Under the pieces are notes generated by a model that was not told the origin of the DNA, did no database searches, and was given only the letters and a program-made list of their open reading frames with translations. DNA of 64,000 nucleotides from Epiperipatus broadwayi (lineage: Eukaryota; Onychophora; Udeonychophora; Euonychophora; Peripatidae), in contig JAQFVV010006231.1 of NCBI GenBank assembly GCA_028023455.1, positions 3,493,478 through 3,557,477 of the forward strand. The letters are read 5' to 3'. Positions 24,728 through 37,086 of the stretch are shown in pieces. Each line of letters begins with the position of its first letter. Position 1 is the first letter of the stretch. The position numbers were made by a program, and so were the translations under genes.

Positions 24728-25297
24728 CAGACATAAAATGATACAATTATATTATTAGAAAAAACAGGATAGCTTGTGTTCATCTGATGGTTTGCCCAAC
24801 AATATTCAGGGTGTGAGCACTACAAAGTATATAATCAGCCAAGATTATTTGTTTGATTTATTTCACATTTTGCACTGTTGCATGTTCCATATATATATAT
24901 ATATTGGTTGCATTATCATAGCTTTAATAATGTCAATGTTTTATGTCAAGGTTTCATCCAGATAAATACTGCAAAATAATATCCTTATTTAAATCATTTT
25001 CTTTGTAACTATTCATAAGTAAGAATTTTAAAAATCTTTTGAAAATGTTTGATCAACAAAGCATATTATAAAATTAAGCTGATCATGTGTTATAGACCAG
25101 AAATAAAATCAACTATTATACCATACTATTTTGATTTTATCTCTTTTAAAATAATTCATTGGCAAAATTACTTATCATTTGAAATTGTTGATTGTTAACA
25201 AAACTTTATATTTTACTAGAAGTTCTAATATTTCAAAATAACTCCTATTGTTTACAAACAGAAAGTTTTCATCTTGTCCTCTCAGTGCAATCCACAA

Positions 25298-25449
25298 TGA
25301 CATAAAAAAATTATAATATCAATAATTCTTTGTAAAACTTTGTTCTAATTTAAATTCAATTTCAAATGTTTTATGACATAAAAAAATTATAATATCATAT
25401 AATTCTTTGTAAAACTTTATTCTAATTTAAATTCAATTTCAAATGTTTT
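25298..25449. repeat. Tandem duplication, two 76-bp units
   Basis: Units start TGACATAAAAAAATTATAAT at 25298 and 25374 and differ by only a few bases. Confidence 0.9.
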
Positions 25450-25600
25450 AAAGAAATTGAATGCTACTTTTTTGATTAAATGTGCTATCTATGAAATGAT
25501 TCAGAATGTGTAATGCTGATTTCATGAGATATTAGTCTAACAATTGGATTCTTCCAGTCAAAGAAGCCTGTGACTAGGTGATCAGATGCAGATGAAAATA

Positions 25601-26339
25601 ATCTGTATTATCTGCAATAAAATATTTTAATTTTGAGAAAACTGTCAAACAAAGATGACATAGATTTTGAAATAAATTGGCTGTTTCACTTATTTGTATA
25701 GTTGATTATATAACGTATTCTCAAAATCTACTTTTTGTAAGGTATTTCAAATTTTAAACATTTCTGCTGTTGTTTTTATTATCATTTAATCTATTAACTA
25801 GACTTAGAACATATTATATTCAACTGTTTGGATCTTATTGATGACATCAATATATGATGACGATGAAAATCAAAGTACTAATAAAGGTTGAAAAAATTCC
25901 AAGTTTAATAATGATACCTCCCTCTCATAATATAGCAGTTTCATTGAGTTTTTCATGTAATTATTTTTTGTATAGTAAGATATCATTGTTTTGGTATTCT
26001 GAAATTGTAAAAATTAAAAGTAAAAAAAAAAATTCAATTCTTTCGTTTTTTTTTATTATTTAAATTTATTTGTTATTCATAATCTAACATAATATTTATA
26101 ACTAAATGTGAAAAACATTTCTTATCATTCAATAATACAGAGCATAATTCGCTACAAAGGAAAGATTAAAAATACAAATTAACTGCAGCATAGCACTATC
26201 TTTGGACCATATTCATAGCACTAAGTAAAGTCAAATTTATAAGTGAGGAGAGGAAGCAGAAAACAAATACAAAAAAGTGATTGATATTTAAATTAATAGA
26301 TTGACTTATTTCACTCACATGATAAAACAACACATGAAT
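25601..26339. other. No gene seen
   Basis: AT-rich spacer between the hAT and Penelope-like remnants. The frame 25854..26063 has no recognisable motif. Confidence 0.45.
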
Positions 26340-26830
26340 CTTTTTTTATTTATAGCGGTGTTGTTGGTGAATAATCACGCTTCCTTCATTTTTTTCTCCC
26401 AATCGTGGCGCTCAGTGCAAACTACTTTGATGTTAAATGAATCAAATTTATGACCAGAATCGATTCCATGTTCCAGGAATACTCATTTTATATTGGGGTC
26501 TGTTTTTGCATGACTATATATATTTACGTTGTGCTAAGCATAGGATTCATCATAATAAATTGCAATGATTTTGATAATGATCTAGAGGGCCTAATCCAGA
26601 GGCAACTTATCTTTAGCATTGTTTAATAACTGATTTAGATTAGGAAATCTGAAGTTAACATTAAATCATTTAAAGCAAATTCTTTTTAATTTTTGAAATA
26701 CATCGGGTATAAATGGAAAACTTATCCATGTATTATTATTGTTATGGTTCAGCGGCCTGGTGTTGTTAATAAAAAATGTTGAGATCTTATTAAGCAACTT
26801 TGACCATAACCGACATTGATTAAATCCTTG
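26340..26830 (-). pseudogene. Penelope-like element fragment: linker and GIY-YIG endonuclease end
   Basis: Minus-strand translation gives INTWISFPFIPDVFQKLKRI, then NVNFRFPNLNQLLNNAKDKL, then FLEHGIDSGHKFDSFNIKVV and ERHDWEKKMKEA. This follows the Penelope-like order: P.I......R......F....L...L...KD after the RT, then EH....GH..DF....V...E..W..R...EA at the end of the GIY-YIG endonuclease domain. The middle, where GVYKI..C...YIG should lie, is badly decayed. Penelope-like elements copy themselves by target-primed reverse transcription using this endonuclease. The fragment has several stops and no clear ends. Confidence 0.65.
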
Positions 26831-26979
26831 ATATACTTTTCAATGTTATTTTTCCTGTCTGCTTTTATATTTTTATTATTTTATAATATTGATGCTGATG
26901 ATAGAGACAATATTCATATTTAAGATTAAAATGAAGCATTTTATAAATTTTCAAATTAAATATATAATTTTGGTCACCT

Positions 26980-27085
26980 ATTGTTATTGATAATGATGTA
27001 ACAATCCTGAGTTGGCCTACACAAAGAGATAATGCATTGTTATTGATAATGCTGTAACAATCCTGAGTTGGCTTACACAGAGAGT
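26980..27085. repeat. Tandem duplication, two units of about 56 bp
   Basis: ATTGTTATTGATAATG starts at 26980 and 27036. The units continue through TGTAACAATCCTGAGTTGGC with a few differences. Lies just upstream of the Gypsy 5' LTR. Confidence 0.85.
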
Positions 27086-27190
27086 TAATAATCAGAAAAT
27101 CAGACCAACAAATCAAATAATCAACACATAAAATAAATAAATTTTTTACTATTAGAATATGCAAATAAAACATTTTCAGAACTGTGACAT

Positions 27191-27774
27191 TGTACTGTCA
27201 ATGTAAATACTTTAAACTGTGTGTAGATAAAAATTTTAATTAAATCATGTACTGTTATCCCCCCCCCCCAAGAATGATTACGCTAAAAAAAAAACATATT
27301 ATAAAAATAACTTTTAAAATAAATTGTGTAAATTAAAATAGCTAATAAAAAGAGTCCAAGATGCTTAGTGTGCAGCAATCAAATGCAGTCAGTCACAATA
27401 AATGGAGAAAATGGCTGCCAAAAGTAAAACGACATTTCTCAAAGGGAGAAAAAATAATGCACAACAAAGTTAGTTTTAGTAAATTACTTACTGACTTGAA
27501 TTAGATGAGTAAACAAACCATTTGGAAATGAATGAGCTATATAATCATTGGATGAATATGAAATAACATACTTTCACACACTAAATATATTCCATAGCAA
27601 TTCCCAAAAGTAAACAGAATAAATTATTGTCAATAATATAATTTTATTGTACTTGTTATATTATTAAATTAATGCGTCAGCAAACAGAAATAAACTTGCT
27701 GATGTATATATATTCAAGTTGTGTATTATTCATTTTCAACTACACGGCTGAGATTGTCTCCCATGGACATGGCA
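27191..27774 (+). repeat. Gypsy 5' LTR
   Basis: Starts TGTACTGTC and ends ...GGACATGGCA. It is co-linear with the 3' LTR through shared blocks such as TTTTAATTAA-TCATGTAC, GGAGAAAATGGCTGCCAAAA, TCCATAGCAATTCCCAAAAG and CTACACGGCTGA. Contains a C10 run near 27260. The following bases TGGTGCAGATGAC (27778-27790) could be a degraded primer-binding site. Confidence 0.8.
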
Positions 27775-27817
27775 GATGGTGCAGATGACAGTCATTAAAA
27801 AACTTGCATAGAAAATT

Positions 27818-28600
27818 ATGTTTATGAAGGAAAAAAAGAGAAGAGGAAAAATGGCAGTTCTCACTCATAACTTGTATGATTTTGACACCAATAATCCCTC
27901 AGTGTGGAACATATATATGGAGCATATAGTTTGTTATATGAGGATTAGTAAAATTGAAGATGATAAGCTTAAAGTTTCAACACTATTGTTTTTTGCTGGT
28001 AGCAATGTACTACAAATTGCTAAGCAATTATGTGATCCCAAGACTCCAGAAGACGCACCATACAGTGAACTAATAGAAAATCTTACTACATATTTTCAGA
28101 CAGTAATAACAAAGAGAATAGCTTGGTTCCATTTTCAAATGAGAAAACAACCATCTCAAGAGAGTTACCATGATTACAATCTGACATTGCATACATTGGC
28201 CTAACATTGTGAATTTGCAATGGATTTAGAGGACATATTCCTATTCAACTTCTATACAGGATGTTGGAACACAATCTTAGGAAAAGTCTAGCAATATAAC
28301 ATATAAAAGTAGCTATCATAAAATGTATAACATATGAGCTAACAACAGGAAATGCTTCTGAACATCAAATGGTAGTGAAGGGATTAAAATACCACAAGCA
28401 TATACAGAGCTAAAATAGATAAATCACCTAAAAAATACATAAGAATGAATAATGTGCTATTTGCTGTGGAATTGTAGGGCCCACAAAAAGAGTGTGCAAA
28501 TTCAAATTGGAAAAAGGCTATATTGCATTAAAGGACACTTTTGCTTGTGCAAAAAAAAATAAAAAACACAAGCCACACTCGGGGTTTAAATCAGAGGAAG
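27818..28600 (+). pseudogene. Gypsy gag-like remnant
   Basis: An open frame of 128 codons (27818..28204) contains FDTNNPSVWNIYMEHIVCYM, DDKLKVSTLLFFAGSNVLQI and YSELIENLTTYF, the pattern W..Y......F......D..K...LL...G........L of Gypsy capsid (retrotransposon gag) proteins. It is followed after stops by CxxCxG...CKFK...C-like residues near 28460-28560, suggesting a degenerate zinc knuckle. The role would be to package element RNA. The upstream Met at 27818 is the first in frame, but the internal MAVLTHN is an equally good start. Confidence 0.72.
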
Positions 28601-28679
28601 GCGAAGCTTGTAGAAAGTTAAAGATAAAGTCATTAAATGACTCAAGCAAGGGCTGAATTACTTTGGATATAACCATTAG

Positions 28680-30829
28680 TGAAATTAAAGTTAATATGAA
28701 GGTTGACTGTCAGTGGTGCTGGATTATCAATTCGATTTCTGAAGAAATGGAGTAAAATTAATATTAAATTCATAGTGGTCATGGCTGCAAATGGAAACAG
28801 AATATAAATGGGTGGAAACGTTTCTGTTCTAGTGAAAGTAAATCAAAAATTAAGTTTTACCACTGTTTATAGTAAAGAGAGACATTAGTCTACTGATTGG
28901 TTGAAACTGGTTTGATCCATTAGGAATCCATCTTAACAAAGTTTTCTCAGCTGTTTAAGCAGGAAATAGCTGAATTAGACATGGAATTAAATAAAATTGT
29001 GCAACCTAAAGTGTGTAAACCACAGAAAATTTCCTATGCTCTGAAGTCAAAAGTTGAAGAGACAATATGAGATATTGTTAAAAAAAGCATGCTATCACCT
29101 GTAGAAGACTCATCATGGGCTAGGATGGGGTTATTCATCTCTGTGGAGATTATTAAGTTATTGTAAATAAATATATAAATAAGGGTGCTTATCTCATGCC
29201 AAGTGTACAAAAAGCATAATAACAGAAAGCTTCCTTTGCGAAGATAGATTTAAAGTTTCCATTTCACCAGATATCAATCACAAAAAAAAATGCAAAATTG
29301 TTAACATTATGTATCCATGTTGGTCTGTTTAAATACAATAAATTGCCTTATGAGATAACAGTATGGCCCTAATCATCTTTCAAGCAAAGATGGACATGTT
29401 ATTTCAAAACATAGGTGAAGTTATTCCCTACTTAGATGTTATACTTTTTACTGCACAATCAGAAAAGCTGGAAAATTGAGTAAAGAAAGTGTGATCAAAG
29501 GTAAATAAAGTGGAAACTAGATTAAATGCTGCCAAGTCCATTTGAGAAAGTTTGGAAATAAAAATTTCTGGGACATGTAATAAATAAGGATGGAAAGTAT
29601 CACAACCTTGAGAAAGTGAGGTGGTAACAGAAGCTGCCACTCCTAAGAATGTAAAAGATTTACAAGTTTTTCTGGGACAGTTAAATTCCTATGAAAGTTT
29701 TTTTACAGGATAAATCACATGTATTAACACCGTGATATGAGCTATTATGTAAGGGAAAATGCTGGAAATGGAATGAAGAGCATACAATTGCATTCCAGAA
29801 AGTCAAAGACTTATTAATGTCAGAAAAGCACAGTATATTATAGGAGCGCTCTAGAAGTGATGATTACTACAGATGCTTCAGATTTTGGAGTTGGAGTTGC
29901 CATCTCACATCGGTATTGTGAAGGCAAACATCCGATCACTTATGCTTCCAGAACATTATCATTGGCTGAAAAAAAAAATTGTAATCAATTAGATAATGAA
30001 GTACTGGCTATAATGTTTGCAATAAAGGAATTCCATATATATATATATATGGATGTAGTTTTACAATATATATGAATCATCACCCTTTATTTGGAAAGGA
30101 TAAAAAATTGCCTGAATATGCAATTAACATTTTAGCGACATACAACTATGAATTACTTTACAAGCTGGAAAAGAGATTATTCGTGTGAATGCATTCTAAC
30201 AACTACCTGTGAAAGACAGAGTTCAGCTGATGTTTACAGAAGTAAACATGTTAGACACAATAAATATTATAAAAGTTGTATTACATTCAAATATCAGTCT
30301 TTCAAGCTAATTGTGCATATGCTTTTGGGAGTGTTAATAATAATAAATCAATATTTTCCTCTCCAATACAAGATATAGTATTTATGCAGGAATAAAATGA
30401 ATCCACTTATTTCTACAACTCAATTGCTTATATATGAGCAAATCTGAAGTACTGGCAAGGAAAGCTGAATGGACAAAGAGATATTAGATATAGTAAGCTA
30501 AAGAATTGAATCCGAGAAGGATACCCAAAAAGTCGATCAAATTTCATTGCTATGGCAATTTGGAATGCTTGTCAGTTTGTCAATCTGTAAAGACTTCTTG
30601 ATGATTGATCAAGTACTTATATCAGCAGAAGGGTAGAAACAGGTGCTAAAGTTGTTACATAAAGGACATTCAGGAGTTAGGTGGATGTCTGTGCCCGCAT
30701 GTTCATACATGTGGTGACTTAAAATAAATAGTAAAATTGAACAAATGATAAAAAACTGCCATGATTGCTAATCTGTGGCTGATTTACTGAAGAAAGTTTA
30801 TAAACCATGGATAGAGGCCAAAAACATAT
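28680..30829 (+). pseudogene. Gypsy pol remnant: protease, RT, RNase H, integrase zinc finger
   Basis: Fragments in order: a protease-like SGAGLSI near 28715; RT motif A as FAKIDLKFPFHQISI near 29230-29280, followed by GLFKYNKLPYEI near 29320-29355; the RNase H start TTDASDFGVGVAIS with ITYASRTLSLAEKK (29857..30054); then the integrase HHCC finger as LHKGHSGVRWM and NCHDC near 30655-30770. The frame is broken many times. The RT motif C (YxDD) is not recognisable (YLDVILF-like in the expected place). The segment stops where the hAT element begins. Confidence 0.78.
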
Positions 30830-30999
30830 CCATATAGCAGTGACGAAGCTTGACTTTTTTAGGAACGGAAGCACACTACATAATCTTTTTTAAAATAATG
30901 TTTTTATTTTACTTGCCACAATAATTTTCACATATATTTCATTCATAGTTTAAAATGTCATATAAAACAATTTAATATAAATAAAACAAGATAATCATA

Positions 31000-33900
31000 T
31001 CAAACAAAATTTGTTCTATTTCATTGATTAATTAATCCAGTATATTATCTTATAATGAAAATTATTAATTTTTATACTTTAATTCAATGCTCCATTCTTT
31101 CATAGAAAAATGATCTATTACTTTATCATAATAATCGTTTTTATGTTTAATATGTTGAAGTAATTCTTTCCCAATTGATATCAGGATAAATTGGATAGCC
31201 TTGATTGTGAACATCTATTTTTTTAAAAAGTTCTGATCCTTTTTAAACAGGGAAATGATCTTTCCACTGATGCTGTTGTAACAAGGAATGTTAGCATTAT
31301 TTTGTTTAATTTAAAATATTCACTGAAATAGCTTTCCAGCTCTATTTCAATCAAAACACTGCACGGTTTCTTGAGTGCTTTTCTTCCCTTTTGAAGTTAT
31401 CATCCTTGAACCTTACATTTAGTTCAGTTTTTAATATTGATATATCAAAAAAGCCCAGATAGAAACTTTGTAAATTGGTTAGTAGATTCTCTGGGAAATT
31501 TTTTGTGAATTCTGCATATGTCTGACAACATTAAAAATTCAAAATTTGGTAAAGAACTGAATCTGTCGTCAAATTCAGAAAATTTTTGTTTAATAGTGGC
31601 ATTTAATAAAATCATAAAATATTCTTTAATTGATACACTTGAATCAATTCGTTTAATTTTAAAATTTTGTAAATTTTCCTTTTCATCAATATTATTCCAA
31701 AAAATATAATTTCCAACTACTGTTTCTATATTATTTTTAAAATTATTTATTGCTATTAGACAAAATTGCACATCAGATGCTTTAGTTTGAAGAATTTTCA
31801 ATAAAATATGTGTATACAGGAAAAGTTCATTAAAAAAATAAAGCAAAACTATGAACTTTTTGTTGTTTAAATTATATAATTAATCCTTACATTGTAAAAT
31901 TATCTGTCATTTTCATTGTCAATTATGTGTTCAAAAAAGTCATTAAATGTTTTTTTGTCTCAAATATTGTGTGAATAACTTGGAGCAGTTGTGGAAATTT
32001 TTTTCTGTACAATTTTATTAAAAGCAGCTAATCTTTTAGAAGAATGACTGAAAAAACTGACAAAATTATGCAAACTTAAAAAAAAAACCCAGCACATTCT
32101 TTTATTTTTGATATAGATTGAGAAAGAACAAGATTTAATTTATGGACAAAACAATGAATATAATAAATATGTGTAAGGAATTAATTCTTTAAATTTTATT
32201 TGTAAACCATTAGAATTCCCAGACATGACAGCAGCACTATCATAACTTTGAGAAACTAATTTATTATAAACTTTTTCTTTTTTCAGAAATGGAATAATAA
32301 AATCAAATAAATCTTGAGCTGATCTACCAAGAAAAATATCTGTGAAAAAAAAAAAAACTTTCCATTACAAGGCCGTCTTTTTTAATGTATTGAAACATTA
32401 CTGATAATTGTGATTTATTAAAGACATCACTTGTTTCATCTAACAATAATCCCACATAATCTGAATTTTCATATTCAGTATGGAATCCTTCTAATAAAAC
32501 GAAAGCAATAACAGATCAGTTGAAAATGACACCACCTAATACAGCAAGCACTGATGAAATTATCAGACTTAAATTACCAATACAAATTAAAACAAAAATC
32601 CCTTGCGGAATACATATCTGTCAAGAGGGCTAAGATTTATCTCACAGCACAAAACTGCTGGACAAGTGGATATCTTAGATGGAGCAGGCAGTACATAAGC
32701 AAGTGACTTCAACAGCCATAACTACTGAAGGAAAAACTTATATGCAGGAACACCGATGCTTGAGAGAATTTGAGAGTACTTTTGGAAGAACTTGCAGAAA
32801 GCAGGCACAGGTTGGGGGGGGGGGCTGCATGGGAATCCTGCGGGATCAAATGGATCAAGGGATAATGGAGTCAGTGTTGAAGAACAAGTTGACATCACTG
32901 CCTGATCAGGTTCATCCAGAGCTTCATGGGATCCCCAGGTTTCTCCTCATGCATCTCAGCCAATTTTCTGTTCTTATCATGTTGAACATGATTAACCTCC
33001 TGGAAAATGGATGAAGGGATATAGCTGATCTATATCCTATTGCTCTCATACCCTTCCTTAAGAAAAACAAACCACCAACAAAACTATCTAGTCTAAAGCC
33101 CATTTCGATGACCCCTCTGCCAATCAAAATCATTGAATCTGTGATTAAGGACAATATTCAAAAGAAAATTCTACAATTTATTTCTGACTCTCAATTCGCA
33201 AAAGAGGGGACATCAACAATTAATGCAATGGGCCATGTATAGCTATTGGTCGACCATGTAAGATTGAAAAAAATTCAAAGCCTATCACAATACAGCTGGA
33301 TATTGCAGCAGCTTTTGACTCAATTAGGACTGACAAGCTTTTGGAGATACTGGCTGAGTACTCCACCTCGGATGCATATATCCAAATAATAGATAACCTA
33401 TTGAGGAACTGAAAGATCTTTGTTACCTTGAATGGTAAAACAGCTTCTGGCTTCAAACCTTCACTCTCGGTTCCACAGGATTAATCCCCTCTTGATAGAG
33501 AGAAGGCTCCCTGGTACTTATATCCATGGGATTAAAAAATCAATGTAATAGCATATATGGATGGCATTATTAGTAATTTTGCCATCGATCAAATATCTAA
33601 ACCTGCTGTATGAAATATTGGACAAATACACAGCTGATTATGAACTCATTTTTAATATTCATAAATGAGCAGCCTGGAAAATTGCTATTGGAAAGAAAGT
33701 TACAGCCAAATTTATAGCAGAACCCCAAAAATTTCTCGGCTTTCCCATATCCAGGTCGCCAACAGCAAGACAAAAGAAATACAAAATACAATATTGGAAT
33801 CAACAGAAAGGTTAACCAACTCACTGTCCAAAGCTTACCTTCCTCTGGTTTATCTTTCCCTCTAGAGAAAGGTGACACTGCTGAATATTAAAATATTTAC

Positions 33901-35450
33901 AAAGACCACCTACTTTCTTCCCATCAAAAAGCTGAATAAAAACTTTATAAACAAAATTAACTCTGTGTTCCAGGCTACATTGGGGTAGAGGAGCGGTGGC
34001 CATAGGTTTAAGTAAGAAACTTAATGGCCTCTCTTTACATTCATCCAAGCCATCTATGCCCAAAAACCTATAATCTATTTGTTAATTGACACTACTATAC
34101 AGGTATCATAAGATCATGCAAATCGTCTTGCCCACTGATTGGCCACCACCAAAGGAGGATTGGATAATAAAGCTGAATAAATACCTAAGGAAATTTGCTA
34201 CACCAGAACAACTACCATTTGAAATAAGATCAGACTATGGGAAGCATATCACCTGATGAATCCAGAGTTACAATGTTTGCCAAGTAAACTAAATCTAACT
34301 AACAATAAGCTCTTATCAAAAACTAAATTCTGGGCACTGGAGCCAAAATTCCTTGATTTTGTAATCAAATTAAATCATGACACTTTGCCCATCAGTTGGT
34401 TTCTTGTATATAAAAGGGATTTCAAAAAACTTGATCCCTATATGCCAATTGTGTGGGTGAGATGATGAAATAATTGAACACCTAATTGGAACATGTACGT
34501 GATTTGACAAAGTCAAGAAATTCATCCATGACCGCTTCCAAATGGGGAGTAAATTGTATCATCTCAATGCGAGACTATAAATTTCAAAATTTTTGGACTG
34601 ATTAGAATTGCAATCTTCACTATATTCTCATTATGGAAAACCAGATGTAAGATAGTTATTGGAAAATCAGAATCAGAAGTAGTTCAATGGTTTGTAACAG
34701 CTTGGAGAAAATCAAGAAAAGGGACGAAGACTATTCATAAAAAAAATGATCGAAAACACATGGTCATACTTGAACACTGCACTCTTGGACTAATATACTG
34801 TGACTTTCATTGATTGTCTTATTCATAATTATAACTCTCAATAGAATAAGAGGGGCTAGACCTTGTTTAATGATTGATTATATGTAAAAGTTTTGATTAT
34901 AAATAAATATATATTATTAAAAGTAAAATGAAAGCAATAGATAAAATTATATCATTTTGTATATCGCTAGACAATCTAAAAAAAAAAAAAACAGTAGAAT
35001 TATCCAGATAATTTTTCAAAAATGGATTATAGGCTGCTAATAAATTAATGGTTTCTAAATAATTACCTCTATTTAGAGAATCTTGAAATTCATCATCATC
35101 TCTGAAAGATAATTCATGACATGCCAGAAAACAAGTTACATCAATAAAGTATTTAAATATATCTCAATTTTTCCTTACCTTTTCATTAAAATTTCTAATA
35201 GACACTGAACAAGTAGAATCAATTAAATTCTCAATACAAGTTCGACTAAACATTTTAATTAAAATCAAGACACTTAAATGAGAACTAGTCTCTTTTCCAT
35301 GCCTTTTCCCTCCCTTTCCTAAATTATTTTCATTGCAAAAATCAATAGTATTCCAAACAGATTTCTTGTTTGCAAATAGAAGACATGGTAACAATATAAC
35401 TTATTAATTTTATTGCAACCTTTTAGCCAGGAAAAGTTTTCATAAAATTA
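31000..35450 (-). pseudogene. hAT transposase (TTF zinc finger, DUF4371), split by a LINE
   Basis: From the N-terminal side (right): SWLKGC-like and CLLFANKKSVWNTIDF (about 35340-35440), matching the TTF-type finger W......L.C..C..F; then HELSFRDDDEFQDSLNRGNY and LETINLLAAYNPFLKNYL (about 34990-35140), the DUF4371 signature; the LINE interrupts here. It resumes with GFHTEYENSDYVGLLLDETS (about 32420-32490), KLVSQSYDSAAVMSGNSNGL (about 32200-32270) and SFFSHSSKRLAAFNKIVQKK (about 31990-32060). The open piece 31445..31846 follows and contains KIKRIDSSVSIKEYF. Catalytic Asp-type context LLLDET is readable. Stops and frameshifts make it inactive, and the C-terminal dimerisation region is too decayed to identify. 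Confidence 0.82.
32511..34924 (+). mobile_element. Non-LTR retrotransposon inserted in the hAT transposase
   Basis: Lies on the plus strand between near-identical flanks AAAACGAAAGCAATA (32496-32510) and AAAATGAAAGCAATA (34925-34939), 14 of 15 matching, interpreted as the target duplication. RT remnants: LKPISMTPLPIKIIESVIKD (about 33095-33155), SDSQFAKEGTSTINAM (about 33184-33233), motif A as LDIAAAFDSIRTDKLLEIL (about 33295-33355), VPQ near 33469 and an IAYMDG-like motif C near 33550. The C-terminal part contains LDFVIKLNHDTLPISWFLV near 34350. It ends in a (TTA/TAAA)-rich tail. Numerous stops. It is 5' truncated, as no endonuclease was seen. Confidence 0.75.
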
Positions 35451-35616
35451 AACAGAAAAATGTATATCATCTGATAACAGTTTCGATTTTCAAGAGAGGA
35501 GTTAGTCTATTACGATCTATAATTTTTTTTTTCATCGAAACCGCTTGAAGAAAATGGGCCTTTTCAAAATATCTTCTATTATGCAGTTGCAAATAATCAT
35601 CTGTCACTTAAATCCC

Positions 35617-35740
35617 TCTGCAACCATTCATTTGGTAAATTCAATGGAAATAGAATAATGCACTTTGTTGCTCAAATCTTTTTGCAATCGTTCATTTAGT
35701 AAAACCACTGGAAATAGAATAATGCACTTTGTTGCTCAAA
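35617..35740. repeat. Tandem duplication, two 62-bp units
   Basis: Both units end GGAAATAGAATAATGCACTT followed by TGTTGCTCAAAT. The starts differ slightly. Lies upstream of the hAT transposase on its 5' side. Confidence 0.85.
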
Positions 35741-36874
35741 TTATTTATATCTGTATTTTAGCCTCCAGCAATCCAGGGTTCATTCTTGTTTGCTATCAGT
35801 CTTAATTTTTCTATTGTATCAAGAAATATTTGTAATTAGCAAATATTTCTTGGCTTTTATCAAACTCAATTTTCTAATCGCATAATGTAAATTTAATCAC
35901 TAATTAAATCCTTATCAGTTAGCGGTCTAAAATATATTTCTCTAATATATTTTCCTTACTTTTTATGAAATACAAAACTTATACTTAAATTTCAATAAAC
36001 ATATTTATACAAAACACAACAATATATATAAAAAAAATTAAATGAAAATTAACTTTAAAAAAAAAAACTTCAAATTTAAAGTGCTGTGGGTGAATGCTAT
36101 TCACCCACAATAATTTGCAGTCATGGCAAGGATGGCATGACAGAATAAATATAATATTTAAATTAATAACTATTGAGGTTTATTCCTACAAGCTACATAT
36201 GAATTAAATTACACTAACACTTTTATACTTAAAATGTAATATAGTCATATAATCTGACCTCACAGCATACAAAATATTAATAAGGAAATGGCTTACATTA
36301 CATTTTGGCACCTTCAGTGGTGGAGATCGCTGGGTCATGAAATCCATCTAGAAGTACAGAGTGTTTTTATATTACTTAACCTTTTAACCGCTAATTATAT
36401 TATTGGTTGTATGAGGTAAAAATCAAATCTTTTAATTGGCCAACTCACAAACTGAAGACAAAGCCTATTGTTAAAACATATTCGCCTATAATATTAAATT
36501 CAACTCAGATACGTTTATAAAAAGTATATTACTAATTTTTCAGGTTATGAAGAGAACGAAAGTTCTTTCAAAAATAAATTGCTATTTATTTATTCTAAAA
36601 TATTCAATTTCGGCAAGATAAAAGCTATAATATAAACAAAAAGGTCGACTTTTACGTTATAGAAAAGTAAATATTTCTTTTAAATATTTCTTTAATATTT
36701 TTATTAAAATCTTCAATATTTTTCGAAAATAATTTTGTTTTTTTAGTTTTTTATTTTAAAAACTAGTTTAATTTCTGAAATTATATTTTTTTAATACTTA
36801 AAATTGCATTCGAAATGAAAGTCTCAGCATTTTTCTTTATTTTCTTTGATCAGGTGGTTTCTTTGTTCTTTCCA

Positions 36875-37086
36875 GCCAATCAGAATGTCTTTTTCGGCTG
36901 AGAGCTCACTAACAACCAATTACAAACGATGTTCTTTCTTTGTTTAGGTTTAAATGCGTTTTTTTTATTTTTTACTTGTAAAATAAATCGGAAGAGGGCA
37001 CCATCTTACAGAACTTTTAAAAACCTATTCAAAACCTATCAAACGAATTTTTTAGCATAAGAACTGGCAGAGTTAGAGTGACGTCA
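36875..37086. promoter_or_regulatory. Promoter-like cluster in the hAT 5' region
   Basis: Within about 210 bp there are GCCAATCAG (36875-36883), AACCAATTA (36914-36922), an ETS-like CGGAAG (36989-36994) and a perfect cAMP-response-type palindrome TGACGTCA (37079-37086). The local sequence has more CG dinucleotides than its surroundings. It sits on the 5' side of the minus-strand hAT transposase and inside the element ends. It may be the old transposon promoter, or a chance cluster. No transcription start can be read from sequence alone. Confidence 0.4.

Larger units (their letters stand above)
23750..25600 (-). pseudogene. Second hAT transposase (DUF4371/ZMYM-like) pseudogene
   Basis: On the minus strand two fragments are diagnostic. 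Near 25541-25600 is SSASDHLVTGFFDWKNPIVR then LISHEISITHSES, matching the TTF-type zinc-finger region (G..DW......HE.S..H). Near 25187-25290 is LWIALRGQDENFLFVNNRSY then FEILELLVKY, matching LAFRGHD...NRGNFLELLELLA.Y of the DUF4371 domain. Towards 23800 AEDILMKKYPNMTNAYVEYV may be part of the same protein. Such transposases cut and paste elements with 8-bp duplications. Stops are abundant and terminal repeats were not found. A 76-bp tandem duplication (25298-25449) lies inside it. Confidence 0.7.

Noticed and set aside
36320-36345. CAGTGGTGGAGATCGC as the right end of the nested hAT
   Set aside because: It has the wrong orientation for a right terminus, and the end at 37696 has better terminal repeat, flank and coding continuity.
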